From Antedon mediterranea (taxonomy: Eukaryota > Echinodermata > Crinoidea > Comatulida > Antedonidae): a stretch of 64,000 nt of DNA. Under the pieces are notes generated by a model. That model did not search any database, was not told the origin of the DNA, and worked only from the letters and a program-made list of their open reading frames with translations. The DNA is taken from NCBI RefSeq assembly GCF_964355755.1, contig NC_092680.1:6115001-6179000 (forward strand). The letters are read 5' to 3'. The number at the start of each line of letters is the position of its first letter. The stretch's first letter is position 1. Of this stretch, positions 46,220 through 59,015 are shown in pieces. The translations under genes were made by a program, and so were the position numbers.

Positions 46220-48745
46220 TTTCTAACATAACTGGTGACTCACATAATGTGGTCTGCGCATGTTACCTAAACAGTCAATATTTTGGTAAATAAAAAATGG
46301 TAAATTTTTGAAAATTTCCCTGTACTATTTTATAGTACAGTGATTTTTTTCCAAAAAATGGCCAAATTTCGACCTTTTTATTTTTCGATAAAACTGGTTA
46401 CTATAGCTCAATTGACATGCGCAGAACCCCTTATTCGCCTCTACGCATGTTTATTGTGCTATATTAAGCAGTTATATAAAAAAATGAAAGGGTAAAAAAT
46501 TGCCAATTTTCGAAAATTTCCCTGTAATAGTACAGGAATTTTAAAAAAAAATGGCATATTTTCGACATTTTTATTTTTCGATAAAACTGGTTACTATAGC
46601 ATAATTGACATGCGCAGAACACATTTTTCGACTCTGCGCATGTTTATTTTGCTATAGTAAGCAGTTATGTCAAACTGGTTACTATAGCTTAATTGACATG
46701 CGCAGAACACATTATTCGAATCTGCGCGTGTTTATTATGCTATAGTAAGCAGTTATATCAAAAAATAAAAGATCGAAAAATTGTAAATTTTTGAAAATTT
46801 CCCTGTACTATAATAGTACAGTGATTTTTTCCAAAAATAGCCAAATTTCGACCTTTTTATTTTTCGATAAAACTGGTTACTAAAGCACAATTGACATGCG
46901 CAGAACACCTTATTCGCTTCTACGCATGTTTATTATGCTATAGTAAGCAGTTGTATCAAAAAATAAAAGATCGAAAAATGGTAAATTTTTGAAAATTTCC
47001 CTGTACTATAGTACAGGAATTTTTCCAAAAAATGGCATATTTTCGACATTTTTATTTTTCGATAAAACTGGTTACTATAGCATAATTGACATGCGCAGAA
47101 CACATTTTTTGACTCTGCGCATGTTTATTTTGCAATAGTAAGCAGTTATGTCAAACTGGTTACTATAGCTTAATTGACATGCGCAGAACACATTATTTGA
47201 ATCTGCGCGTGTTTATTATGTTATAGTAAGCAGTTATATCAAAAAATAAAAAATCGAAAAATTGTAAATTTTTGAAAATTTCCCTATACTATAGTACAGT
47301 AATTTTTTCCAAAAATGGCCAAATTTCGACCTTTTTATTTTTCGATAAAACTGGTTACTATAGCACAATTGGCATGCGCAGAATCACTTATTCGACTCTA
47401 CGCATGTTTTTTGTGCTATAGTAAGCAGTTATATAAAAAATAAAAGGGTAAAAAAATGGCAAATTTTCGAAAATTTCCCTGTACTATAGTACAGGAATTT
47501 TCCCAAAAATGGCATATTTTCGACATTTTTATTTTTCGATAAAACTGGTTACTATAGCATAATTGACATGCGCAGAACACATTTTTTGACTCTGCGCATG
47601 TTTATTTTGCAATAGTAAGCAGTTATGTCAAATTGGTTACTATAGTTTAATTGACATGCGCAGAACACATTATTTGAATCTGCGCGTGTTTATTATGTTA
47701 TAGTAAGCAGTTATATAAAAAAATAAAAAATCGAAAAATGGTAAATTTTAAAAAATTTCAAAAAATAGCAAAATTTCGACCTTTTTATTTTTCGATAAAA
47801 CTGGTTACTATAGCATAATTGACATGCGCAGAACACCATATTCGCTTCTACGCATGTTTATTATGCTATAGTAAGCAGTTGTATCAACAAATAAAATATC
47901 GAAAAATGGTAAATTTTTGAAAATGTTCCTGTACCATAGTACAGGAATTTTTCAAAAAAATCGCATATTTTCGACATTTTTATTTTTCGATAAAACTGGT
48001 TACATAATTGACATGCGCAGAACACATTTTTCGACTCTGCGCATGTTTATTTTGCTATAGTAAGCAGTTATGTCTAACTGGTTACTATAGCTTAATTGAC
48101 ATGCGCAGAACACATTCGAATCTGGGCGTGTTTATTATGCCTTAGTAAGCAGTTATATAAAAAAATAAAAGGGTAAAAAAAAATTGCCAATTTTTGAGTT
48201 ATGTCAAACTGGTTACTATAGCAAAATTGACATGCGCAGAACCCATTATTCGAATCTGCGCATGTTTATAATGCTATAGTAATCAGTTATATCAACAAAA
48301 TAAAAGGGTAAACAAATGGTCAATTTTCGAAAATTTCTCTATACAGGGATTATTTTCAAAAATTGGCTAAATTATTTTTTGATAAAACTGGTTACTATAG
48401 CATAATTGACATGCGAAGAACACTTATTCTGCGCATGTTTATTATGCTATAGTAACCAGTTATGTAAAAAAAAAATAAAAGGTTAAAAAATGGTCAATTT
48501 TCGACTTTTATATTTTTCGGTAAAACTGGTTACTATAACATAACTGACATGCGCAGAACACATTATTTGACTCTGCTCATGTTTATTATGCTATACTAAC
48601 CAGTTATGTCAAACTGGTAACTATAGCATAATTGACATGGGCAGAAAACCTTATTCGACTCTACGCATGTTTATTATATAGTAAGAAGTTATATAAAAAA
48701 ATAAAGGGGTCAAAAAATGGCAAAGTTTCGAAAATTTCCCTGAAA
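46220..48745. repeat. Satellite array with ~478-bp higher-order unit
   Basis: A monomer containing AAACTGGTTACTATAGCATA, ATTGACATGCGCAGAACAC, TCTGCGCATGTTTATTATGC and TATAGTAAGCAGTTAT repeats about 16 times. The monomer core is itself an inverted repeat (TATAGCATAA..CATGCGCAGA facing TCTGCGCATG..TTATGCTATA). Starts of AAACTGG fall near 46391, 46584, 46672, 46870, 47065, 47153, 47348, 47542, 47630, 47798 and 47993. The spacing of about 195, 88, 195 repeats as a block of about 478. The array decays towards 48.2-48.7 kb. Linkers carry TTTTCGATAAAAC and ATAGTACAG palindromes. Confidence 0.9.
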
Positions 48746-50558
48746 TAACAATTTCGTAGGATATGTTCACATTTGGCAGGCATTGACAGCATTTTAATAT
48801 CGTTTCCGTTGAATATATGTATTTTAATAGGGGCGTAAAAAAAAGGGCTGAGAGAAGATATACTGGATCCAACAATATACACAAGTGATAATTTGCACAT
48901 TGTAAATTGATTTATTTCCACCATTTTGAATCTATTACTATGTTAATATTTGCACTATAAACGTGTTACTAGTATTTTGTAATTTCTATTAATTAGCTTT
49001 TATGTGGGTTACAATTACATAAGCCAACGACACAATACGACTTCTGATGACATCTATAATTGCCTAGGAATTTCAGAATTTAACTAATGCATTACGCATT
49101 TTTAATACTGTAGTTGTTATCATTTAAAATAAGGAACAGAAAACAACCCAATTGCCTAATTACCATAAGGCAATATAGTATTCACATTAGCCAGTCTAAA
49201 CTATTTAATACTATAACTTAAACAATCAATAATAGTATATTATATATATATATATTTCTTTTCTACAAAATATACATTTTTGTTGTTTAGCTTTCCTGAC
49301 GAATATTGATTTAACGAAAGTAGAAATAGTTCGTCCAACAGGTACTATAGATTTATTAATTATATAATCTTTGAATTATCATTGGCATACACAATATATA
49401 ATCAACAGATTAGCCACGATAACATTTTCTGATTTCTATATTATGTATTTTATGAAATGTCTTAAAATCCAATAAGTAGTTCATTCGATTCTGCAGAATG
49501 TCGCCCCTAACAACTGTGTCCAAATCTACCCAATTTGTGATGTAGACTAGCAGTTTATCAGTATTTTATTAATACTAACAAATACAGAGGAAACCAATGC
49601 TTCAACATAGAATGTATTTCAAATGTTTTTGTAGCTGAGAAGTCTTTTTCCAAAAGCTTGTGACGTTTTGGCAAAAGTATTGAGTATTCGGTACAATTTC
49701 GTTAGTAGAGTCGTGAAAAAACATCTTTACATTTTATTCCCAGGCGCAAAATGTTCATTTAGTAATAATCGTCACAAAATGTTTAATATATTCAGTTATA
49801 ACGAATCACGCTATCACATTACAGGCCTAATTTCTGATTCTTTCTTCATCTCACTGAAACATTATCTGTGAAGATATGAACTTTCCAAGTCATAATATCA
49901 TGTAAATGTTTAATTTCTTTCAACCAAGTTGTGTGCCAATTGGGGTTTCATAATGTTTCTGCAAAAATCAAGCTGTGTGCCAATCGCCGTTTCATAAAGT
50001 TTCTAAAATGTTTCAATCGACGTTTTTTAAAATTTCTGCATCAACCAAGTTGTTTCAATTCATGTAGTTCAATTAATTAAACAACATTGGCATACTAAAT
50101 ATACATTTGCAAAACTTGGTATCCAATAATATGTACCACTTTTCTTCTTCTGGTGCAAGGTTGAACATTTAAAAATATCGCGTCAGTTCAATAGAAACGT
50201 TAAGGCGTCCAACAGACACCAGACCATTTTACATATAACAAGGCGTTGACAAAATGATAAAGCGTTCACAAGAACCCGATTATGTACAATCATATCTGCG
50301 CATATTGAAGGTAATATTGTCCATCTGATCCACATCAATACACATCGTGCTTAGAGTTGTTATAATTTTTCATTATTTGTCATAATGTTTTATCTTGTTT
50401 ATTTACATCTGCTACAATCAGCCTACCAAGTTGTTTTAATTTGGATGTTTTCGGTTTTTAATTTAGCATATCTTCTATTATACACTATCAAGAATATTAC
50501 CACTGTAATATATTGTGTTACACGTTCATCATATATCATTACGATTTGTATTATACTG
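48746..50558. other. Intergenic, 3' flank of the GPCR
   Basis: No gene. A loosely repeated element (AACCAAGTTGTGTGCCAATT, GTTTCATAAAGTTTCT) occurs two to three times at 49920-50065. Other open frames lack signatures. Confidence 0.45.
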
Positions 50559-53500
50559 TCATACCTTTGTAACACAAGACATTGTCGTTATGTTATTTGT
50601 ATCGTCGCTTGGCACCTTCGTGTGATACTTCCTGCTCTCTCCATTATTTAGTAAACTTCGTCTGCAGCAGGGGCTTAGCGCTCCCTGGAAATACTTCTTG
50701 AAAGACGCGGTTGTAAATGCATAAATAAACGGATTAACACAACTATTTGAGTATGCTAAACACAGAGCGGACGTTCGAATAATCGCTTTTTTCATTGAAG
50801 GATCATCATCCGATGATCCAAGTTTTTCCCAAAGAAGTATACATTGAATTGGCCCCCAAGAAATGAGAAAAATTAAAACAACAATAAGGACCATCTTCGT
50901 TATTTTCTGCTTTTGTTTTATGGATCGTTTTCTGGCCTGTGCACTTTCCGTTCCTGCAGTTGTCTTCCGCCAGACTAAGACTAAAATGTTTGCGTAGCAG
51001 ACGACGATTACCGCCAGAGGAATAATATACAAGATAAATGTCATAAAAATGTAATAAAACTTCTTTTTTCTCTCATCATCTTCAAATGATGGATGGCATC
51101 CTTTATCTGTAAAATCTGTCAGAACTGCCAACGGTAGATGTATAAGAAAAGATACTATTTAAATAAAAAGAATATCAAATGGTTATTAAACATGCATTAT
51201 GTGTACTATATAGGAAGATGAATAGTTGTATTATTCCTCTTAAAGTGCCTTGTCGTGCATCATAAATTACGTAGCCTAAATTCCATACGTCAACAATTAA
51301 CAATTGATCTTTAGAAGTACTCTATTTAACCCTGACAAAGGATTAGTGTTTTTCATAATGTTTTCCAAAAACTTAGCACTTCTTTCTGTATGCTCTACTC
51401 GTTTTGATTTTAACTTTTCTAGTTTTATTTGTATCTCCATTAGGATACATTGAGCAATTTGTTTAAATCTAATTTAGATTAATCGGCCTTGTTTGCTTTT
51501 GTTGTTATTTCCACAAACATTACCAATATAATTTCACAAAATAAGATAAAATGTATCTTTGTTATTACAATAAAAAAAGTACAACCTGTGGAAATAAGCC
51601 AAAATAAATTTACGTAATGACAAACAGATTAATTAAACATAAACAATAATAAATAAACTTTTATTTCGCTTATTCTTTTGAGATAATTTGTGTCCATTGA
51701 TGAAATACCGTACTTACCGACCCATATAACAATACATACAAGGAACACTTTGAATGAGGTTCTCTTCTGACGAGAAGCTACCGCGTGTACAATCATATAG
51801 TAACGATCAACCGACATTGCCGCCAACGTGAAACATGTTGCCTGTACCGTTACCTAGTAACATAAAAACAAAATGTGACTTGTGTTATCATAGTAAATTA
51901 CAGTATAAATATTCTATATTTATATCTTTGATGGTCGGTGAAACGTTCCATTAACTAATTGAGTGTTATTATTATCGTAACCATAACATGACTGTATAAA
52001 ATGTACAAATTGCTAATTTGGTCGTCGTCGTCGTGAGTGAAATACTATTGATTTCTGACCATATTTTAACATACACAATAAATATCATGAAATGAAAAAA
52101 AAATAAAAAATGTTATTATCATTTTGCAGAAAATTAAAGCCTAACTTTGCTTCCTTGTTCAATGGTATACCACTTTTCCCTCGTGCTATTCCGATATTCC
52201 CTCAAACTCTCGTAGGGTTGTTTAAAAACAAAATTTCAGTAAATTTGTAGTAAAATAGAAAATATATAAGAGAAATGTGAACAAAATCTTTTGTCCTCTG
52301 ATATTTTGCGTATAGAAACTGCCAAAAATAAACCCGATATCGAGAAAGTTAATATACAAAACTGCTTCAATGAAATATTACCAAACAAATCAATTGAGCA
52401 GTCCTGGAAAATAATTGTCGCCATGGACTTTACATCGTCAGATGTCAATAAATCGTAAGACATTCTCTAAACAACATTTTAAAACCCGGATATTTGTTTG
52501 AATAAATCAGAGTTGCTTGTTTAAAGTTAGGTTTGAAAGATTGAATATTATTGTAAACGAAAATTAAAATAGCTATTATTCAGTGTTAGTTAAACTGCTC
52601 ACACTAAATATAAACTCGTCCATGACTGTGGCAATCAATGTTGTTCTTTTGTTAATATTAATACTAATTGCATTGTTAGTCTGTAAATTGGATTTGTCTG
52701 TTGAAAAAAAAACAAAACGTGCTTTTATTGCAGCAAATAATGATTTAATTTATATCAGAGACCGCGTATCAGCTCGTAATTATATCATAATTAGGTACTA
52801 TATAATTTGGATTTATATAATTATTATTCCATTTTCGGTTAGTTTATATTATCAAAATTCCCAAGAGAAAACTTGCCCATATTTCTATGTTAAAGTCTTT
52901 TAACCACCGAATAACTAATAATAATATAAATTTAATTTCTTCACTATAACCAGTTTAATAACAACACGATTCCAATGAGGGTCGTAAACACACACCACTA
53001 ACTTACAAGTCAGACTTCTAATTTGGAAAATAATTATAATTATACTAGAGATTACCTTTAAGAAATAAAAAACACAATAAGTTACTACTCTTATCTTCAA
53101 TAGTTTGATCCTCACATTTTGTATGTTAAAGAATTTTTCTAATATTGAATGTATTGTGAATATGCCTTCTGATGAACCCGATACGTACTGCAGTCTACTG
53201 ATGCTAGGGTTATTTTCTTGTCTCTGCTACTATAATTTGTACATGTAGTTGCCACTGCTGGCTCCTTTTGATGGCATCGTCTTTATTTTCACATATTAGA
53301 GTTGCAACTGTAGCTGCTACAGTCGTTGTCACTATTGCTGTTGCTCCCGATGACCTGTATTATTTTAATTTATTTCAGTTTTCACAGTCATTGTTGCTCC
53401 TGATAAAACAGTCTTATCTTCACACATTGCAGTTGCCACTGTAGCTACTGCAGTCTTGTTGCTGTCGTTGCTGCTCCGGATGAACCAGTCTTATTTTTAC

Positions 53501-56500
53501 ACATTGTAGTTGCCACTGTAGCTACAGTACTGCAGTCTTGCTGCTGTCGTTGCTGCTCCTGAAGGATCAGTCTTATTATCACACATTTTAGTTGCCACTG
53601 TAGCTACTGCCGTCTTCCTGTTGTTCACTGCAGCTTCTGATGAAACAGTTTTATCTTCACACATTGTAGTTGCCATTGTAGCTACTGCAGCCTCGCTGCT
53701 TTCGTTGCTGCCCCTGATGAAACAGTTTCAATACACATTGTAGTTGCCACTGTAGCTACTGTAGTATTGCTGCTATCGTTCTATTGCTCCTGATGAAACA
53801 TATTACAGTTGCAACTGCAGGAATATTTTATTGTTCTTGATAAAAATCCTTTTTGTTTTTACATATTGCAATTACAACTGTTTTTACTTCTGCCATTGCT
53901 GCTCCTTAAAACGCTACCTTATTTTCACGTTTCCACTTTTGCTGATTTTATTGATGCTCTTAATGATCACATCACATATCATCATATTTCTGTTTTATGC
54001 TTATGCTAAGGATATGAAAATCATAGACAGTAAGATGTTAACAATATATGGGGATTGGAATGGAATACTACACCACCACCCTAGCTATTATGAACTGAGT
54101 GTCAAATTGTCTACAACGAATCATTTGGGACTGGATGTCGTCTTTACACCAATGTCTGTATTCCATTAATCATTTCGTCTTGGGGTATTTTAATTGTGTA
54201 TTTACTTTGATTATAATATAAATTATTATGATGTAGTTTGTGGAAGTCGATATTGAAATAATTTAATGAAAGCAACTATTTATCAGAAAAGGTTTATGTG
54301 GAAATAAGCACCATTTATTTTAGGCGGGAAACTAAATCCCAAAGGCAGGTGACAGAAAAGCTAAGTCATCTTGTTGTTCCGGTTTAAAATAAAATAAAAA
54401 TAAGGATATTAAAAAAATCGATATCAAATCAATCAGAATCGCTTTATTCGGTTTGAGATTATTTTTGAAACATCTTGATGTCTTTGCCAGTTTAGCTTGA
54501 TAGAACCACGTAGAAAGAATTATGTTTCCATGATTGAACATAAACTTTGGAATTACTTGATTAAACTTTAATCACAAAAATACGGAAGCCGATTCCAGCG
54601 TTCTTGCCTGCGGTAAGCTTGCTTGTTTACTAATACGAGAACATGAGATCTGTCCCGAGTCTAAGCCAGAGGTAGTATTCTCCTGCTCGTTATTCTACCT
54701 GTCAACACCTTTGACATTAATTTATTTATCTTCTAAAGTATCGAGTGAAAAGCCTCAGGTAATATGCAGTATTCCACATACTGATATTTGACATTTTAAG
54801 TGAACTACAGTAATGTACTCTTTGACAACATTAAAATCATCCCATCTATACATCATCTATATTTACTTTTCCAATAATTTATGTATTAATCGTTTTTATC
54901 ATCTGTTCACTCTCTAGAGTTTGAAACCTCAGGTATTCCAAGACGATAAATTCAGTGATAAATTCATTTTCAGATTAATTTAAAAGTGCCGAGATGGAGA
55001 ACTGTTAATGATTAGAAGCGTTATCAACATACCTGAAGGGGAAAAGGTCATTTAATAGTGAATACATGTATTTCCATTGGCATAGCGAACGATGCCCCAA
55101 ACAGGCAAGGATGAGTAACCAAATATGATATGGATTGGATAAATTAAGTTTGCAGTTATACAATTTTCAAAGGCATACCCTTTCAGATCTTACTATGATA
55201 GTTGTCTTTTTCTACAATATCAGCGTGGCTTCTGTGAATATATATTTTTAACTTTCAAATTTGTTTTTATCAATACTTTATTATTAGTATTTTATTTTAG
55301 ATGTTTGTACTGTACAGTTCCTTGAGATGTTTATTCACATATATAAATTATATTAAGTCATATGCGGTGTCTGAAATAAACTTCAAAAACATTTGAAGCT
55401 GGAATCAATTATATATCAATATTTTAAATAAGAAATTTGTAATTCTTATTCGATTGAAATCATGGCAATACGTTTATCAAAGGAAATAACAAATAAAGGC
55501 GCTATATAAGTATGTTTATGCCATAATAATGGATGTTAACAATAGGTTTGTCTTTCTTAATTCAAGTCTTATGAGAGATGGTGAAGCCATTAGAATGGCA
55601 TTGAACTTTCCCTAAAAAGACACTCGGGAATGTGTCAACATAAAATTACCACTTAACTAACAATAATTAGATATTCCGACTTTTATAATACTATTGTAAT
55701 TACACTAAATGATTATGTTTAACTACATATCTTTCATTGTAGAAACAGGTGTATTGCTAACGACGAAATTTTAAACTTAATGAGTTCTTCAATAACGCTC
55801 TTGTTTTCTAGATTATCAAACTGTCTACTCTGAAGTAATTACCAAAACATTAGTAGTGCAGATAAAAAAACCAAAAGATGACCTGTTGTCGGATTATCCA
55901 GACAAGTGAGTCTGTAAGACGGCAAGAATTCTACAACAAGCACCGGAGAAGTTTTAAAGATTGGACATACCATGGTTAACTAATAATGAAATTTTTTAAA
56001 CTAGATAAACAATAGCCTATCCGTTAAAGTTATTTTACAAACGAAAGATAATATTATTGAATATCAAATGTTTGGTGACTTTTGCCATTTAGATCTATTT
56101 TTTCCAGCTTGCTCCTACTTCATATGGCTCAACGTCTACCTTACGTAGACTTGCTTCAACTGCAAAATTATTATTATTATTATTATTAAATGGGTTAACG
56201 TAAAAGAAAAACTGTTAGATTGTTTTAGTACGTTATGATAGTTATAAATATATATCTATGCTCATCCGTACCACGACGAGGATGAAAAAGATTCGCTATC
56301 CAATCGAATTTGAACAATACCATAACACCCCCCCCCCCCCCCCCCAAATATGCATATCAAGCAAACTGTTCCGGTTTCGAATTTCGATTTTTGCGACTTT
56401 TCCATCATTATCGTTTAGAATTTTGTTTTAAATGTAAAATAACGAAGGCAAATATGGTTTTAAAAACATCAAAATAAATCATTTTATGCATATACAGCAA

Positions 56501-59015
56501 ATGTTCTATTACAACTGCTTTAAACGTTGTAACATATAAACGAGAGGAAAAAATATGCTTACAAAATTTAATATTTATAATAATAGAGTATGATAATAAA
56601 AGTGGGACGAACCCACACAAGACAAAAAAAACCAAATTATTATTATTATTTAATAGACTTGCTTTTTAGCCATTGGCTGTTTTATGTTTTTACTATCTTT
56701 TGATATGTATCCGTTTGTAGTCGAATCGCCGTCTAAAATTAAGACTAGTCCACACGGAACTGAAAGCAACGAATATACTTACCCGCATGCGCCCAATTGA
56801 TTAAAATGACCTGACTTGTTCCCAGGTCGTCGCAATCGAAAGCTCCCTAGTATGTATTATACAGGGCAATTACATCACAGTTAATCAATACAATACAAGA
56901 AAATACCAATGCAATTAAGAGCGATATTGTGGTTATGAAAAGCATTCTTATGATAGAATTTCGAATAGGAATCATACTAATTATACAGAACACGAATGTA
57001 TCTGTGCGCCAAGTACCTGACTATTGATTAGATGGCAATTCAAGTAACTAGCAGCTCTAGGTCTGTATTATGTGAGTGTATTAATATCACACTATCATGA
57101 ATTGGAGTAGTATGAAAACCAAGCTAAAAGGAAAACATTGTCAACAGGCAGCTTAAAACACAAATGAAAAGAGTAGACATAGGCCTAATGTTCACAAACA
57201 GAAAGGCTAAATAATTGTATTGATTAGTCCAAGTGTAAACACACCGACTATACCCTAGTTTCTCATTGAAGTCTTTATCATTTGATTTTAAATACATATA
57301 TTAAGTGGCCTGTCTGTCTGCATAATGTTGACTTATTAGGCCTTTCTTTATCATTATTGACGTGGTACTGTCATATACGCTTCCTTAGTTTAGTGGGCTA
57401 AAAATATGTTAACAACCAAGCATAATATTATTAAAAGTAGCTCCAGGCTTAAAATTTTAAAATTAAAATTGCTTATAAAATATAGACCTCTGCAACAGCA
57501 TTGATAATAACCTCACTATTGTAGCAAGGTTTAATCGCAAAGATACATACCACACAGAGAAGGTAATACCACCTTACTCCACCGGGGCAGTTTTGAACTG
57601 TAGTTTTAAAAACCTTTCCGGTAAAATTCTGGTAATTTTGATACCCCATTAACGCCTAATTATGCCATTTGTTGATGAATATAGTCCAAGGAAACAATAC
57701 AAATTTATACTTTTTAATGTGTTTTTTCTCTCGGCGTCCTTATAACTGTGTGACGTGTAAATATGGCCGAGAACTTCCGAGCTCCTGTCAAGGCGTTCGG
57801 GTGTAAGTTAATAATGGAAAATCTGCATTCGTTTTTTTTTATAATTAACGTAGCGGTTGCTATTGATACTTGTACATACGTACGGTCAGTAGTTCAAAAC
57901 TCATGGCGGTTTAATTAATTTTCGTTTTCGTCAGGTAAACCATACTTAAATAATAACCTTATGAGTTAGTCAAACCAAACAAGATAGAATTTAATGAATA
58001 TATGTTGCCATTCAAGAATTCCCATCAATTTCTTATTATGGGAAACACGTGTACATTGTATCTCTCACATCTCTTCTAATAAGAACGTATCACCGAGCAA
58101 CAAATGGCAATAGTTCGCTTCCACATCTATGAATTATCTCACATATGACTGGATTTTTATAATGCAAGGTGTTGAAAACAACAATTTCATTTGATTACGT
58201 TCCGGGAGTGAATGGTCAATTTGGTCGTGATGCATTTATTTAATTATCTTTTAATCATATATTAATTACACCACCTTCTGCCAGTCATGGTTTTTTTTAG
58301 ACAATAGATAATTAATACAAATATATTATATTAATCCACATTGTATATAATAAATATGATAAATATTCAAATTAAATTGTTATGAGTTTTTTTATAATGT
58401 GATCGTATGCCAACAATCTGGAGTATATTTTTCTCACGAGAATTTTATTTATCGGTAATATTTACCCAGGGTGGCCAAATCCAAAAATATATATTTATTA
58501 CCATATCTATTGCTTTAAGTGTCTTTTTCAGTTTCTATGTAGAAACTGATCATTTAGGGCCCTCAATAAAATATAAAAATAATATTGAATATTCAGAGCT
58601 ATGAAAGAAGAACAAAACAAGAATATTCAAATATTTTCATACATCAGTCAACAAATAAATAGAAAATACTTACGAACTGCATATAAGTTACGATTTTACA
58701 AAGAAAAAGAGTTGCATCCCATCCGGCAATGTTAGCAGCGGTTGGAATTGCACAGATTATTAACAGAGCTATATCCGTTACGGAGAGGTTAGCAATGAAA
58801 TAATTTGTAACGTTGTGCATATCACGGTGTTTAGCGACGACGTAAATAACTAGTGAATTCCCGCAAATTCCAATAGCGGCGATTAGTAACATTATCGTCG
58901 GAAATACAATTGTAGCGACTTTTTCGGCTGTTCCTACAACCGAATCGTTGTATGCTACGGTAATCGTAACGGGAACTTGCGTAGTTCCTTCCATTATCGT
59001 TGGCGCCAATGACAA
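50559..59015 (-). CDS. Kisspeptin-receptor-like (GPR54-type) GPCR
   Basis: Three exons, 59015-58674, 51853-51718 and 51154-50559, give 357 residues with both frames closing. Class A marks are CGNSLVIYVV (TM1), NYFIANLSVTDIALL (TM2) and C106 at the start of TM3. Further marks are TLAAMSVDRYYMI with DRY from residue 130, a loop-2 cysteine (DKGCHPSF) that can pair with C106, SWGPIQCILL (TM6) and CVNPFIYAF (TM7, NP at 300-301). A CC pair after helix 8 suits palmitoylation. HNVTNYFIANL, VQATCFTLAAMSVDR and WGPIQ are characteristic of kisspeptin/galanin/allatostatin-A-type receptors, closest to GPR54. Echinoderms are known to have several such receptors, which respond to amidated peptides. The basic third intracellular loop (KRSIKQKQKITKM) would contact G protein. 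Intron 1 is about 6.8 kb. Confidence 0.9.
53225..53830. repeat. 77-bp degenerate minisatellite, GPCR intron 1
   Basis: About seven to eight copies of a unit containing CACACATTGTAGTTGCCACT, GTAGCTACTGCAGTCTTGC, TGCTGTCGTTGCTGCTCC and TGATGAAACAGTCTTAT. Spacings of GTTGCCACTG are 77, 82, 78 and 74 bp (53432, 53509, 53591, 53669, 53743). These are not all multiples of three, so a repeated peptide is unlikely. It lies inside the large receptor intron. Confidence 0.85.
56326..56402 (+). mobile_element. C homopolymer and degraded tRNA-like SINE
   Basis: A run of about 20 C (56326-56345) is followed by GCATATCAAGCAAACTG, CCGGTTTCGAATTTCG and GCGACTTTTCC. This aligns with 34403-34447 (GCATATCAAGCAGACGG, CCGAGTTCGAGTCTCGG, GCGACTTTTTC) and shares the following TTATCGTTT. 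It is a second, older copy of that retroposon. Confidence 0.5.

Noticed and set aside
46220-48745. Cluster of independently inserted MITEs
   Set aside because: The repeated 195/88/195 spacing over several blocks is better explained by tandem amplification. A genome search is needed to be certain.
52583-52903. 106-codon plus-strand ORF with hydrophobic start
   Set aside because: AT-rich composition, no homology seen, and antisense within the receptor intron.
53225-53830. Repetitive Ala/Thr-rich protein encoded by the 77-bp repeat on the minus strand
   Set aside because: The unit spacing varies (74-82 bp) and breaks the frame. It lies in a receptor intron.
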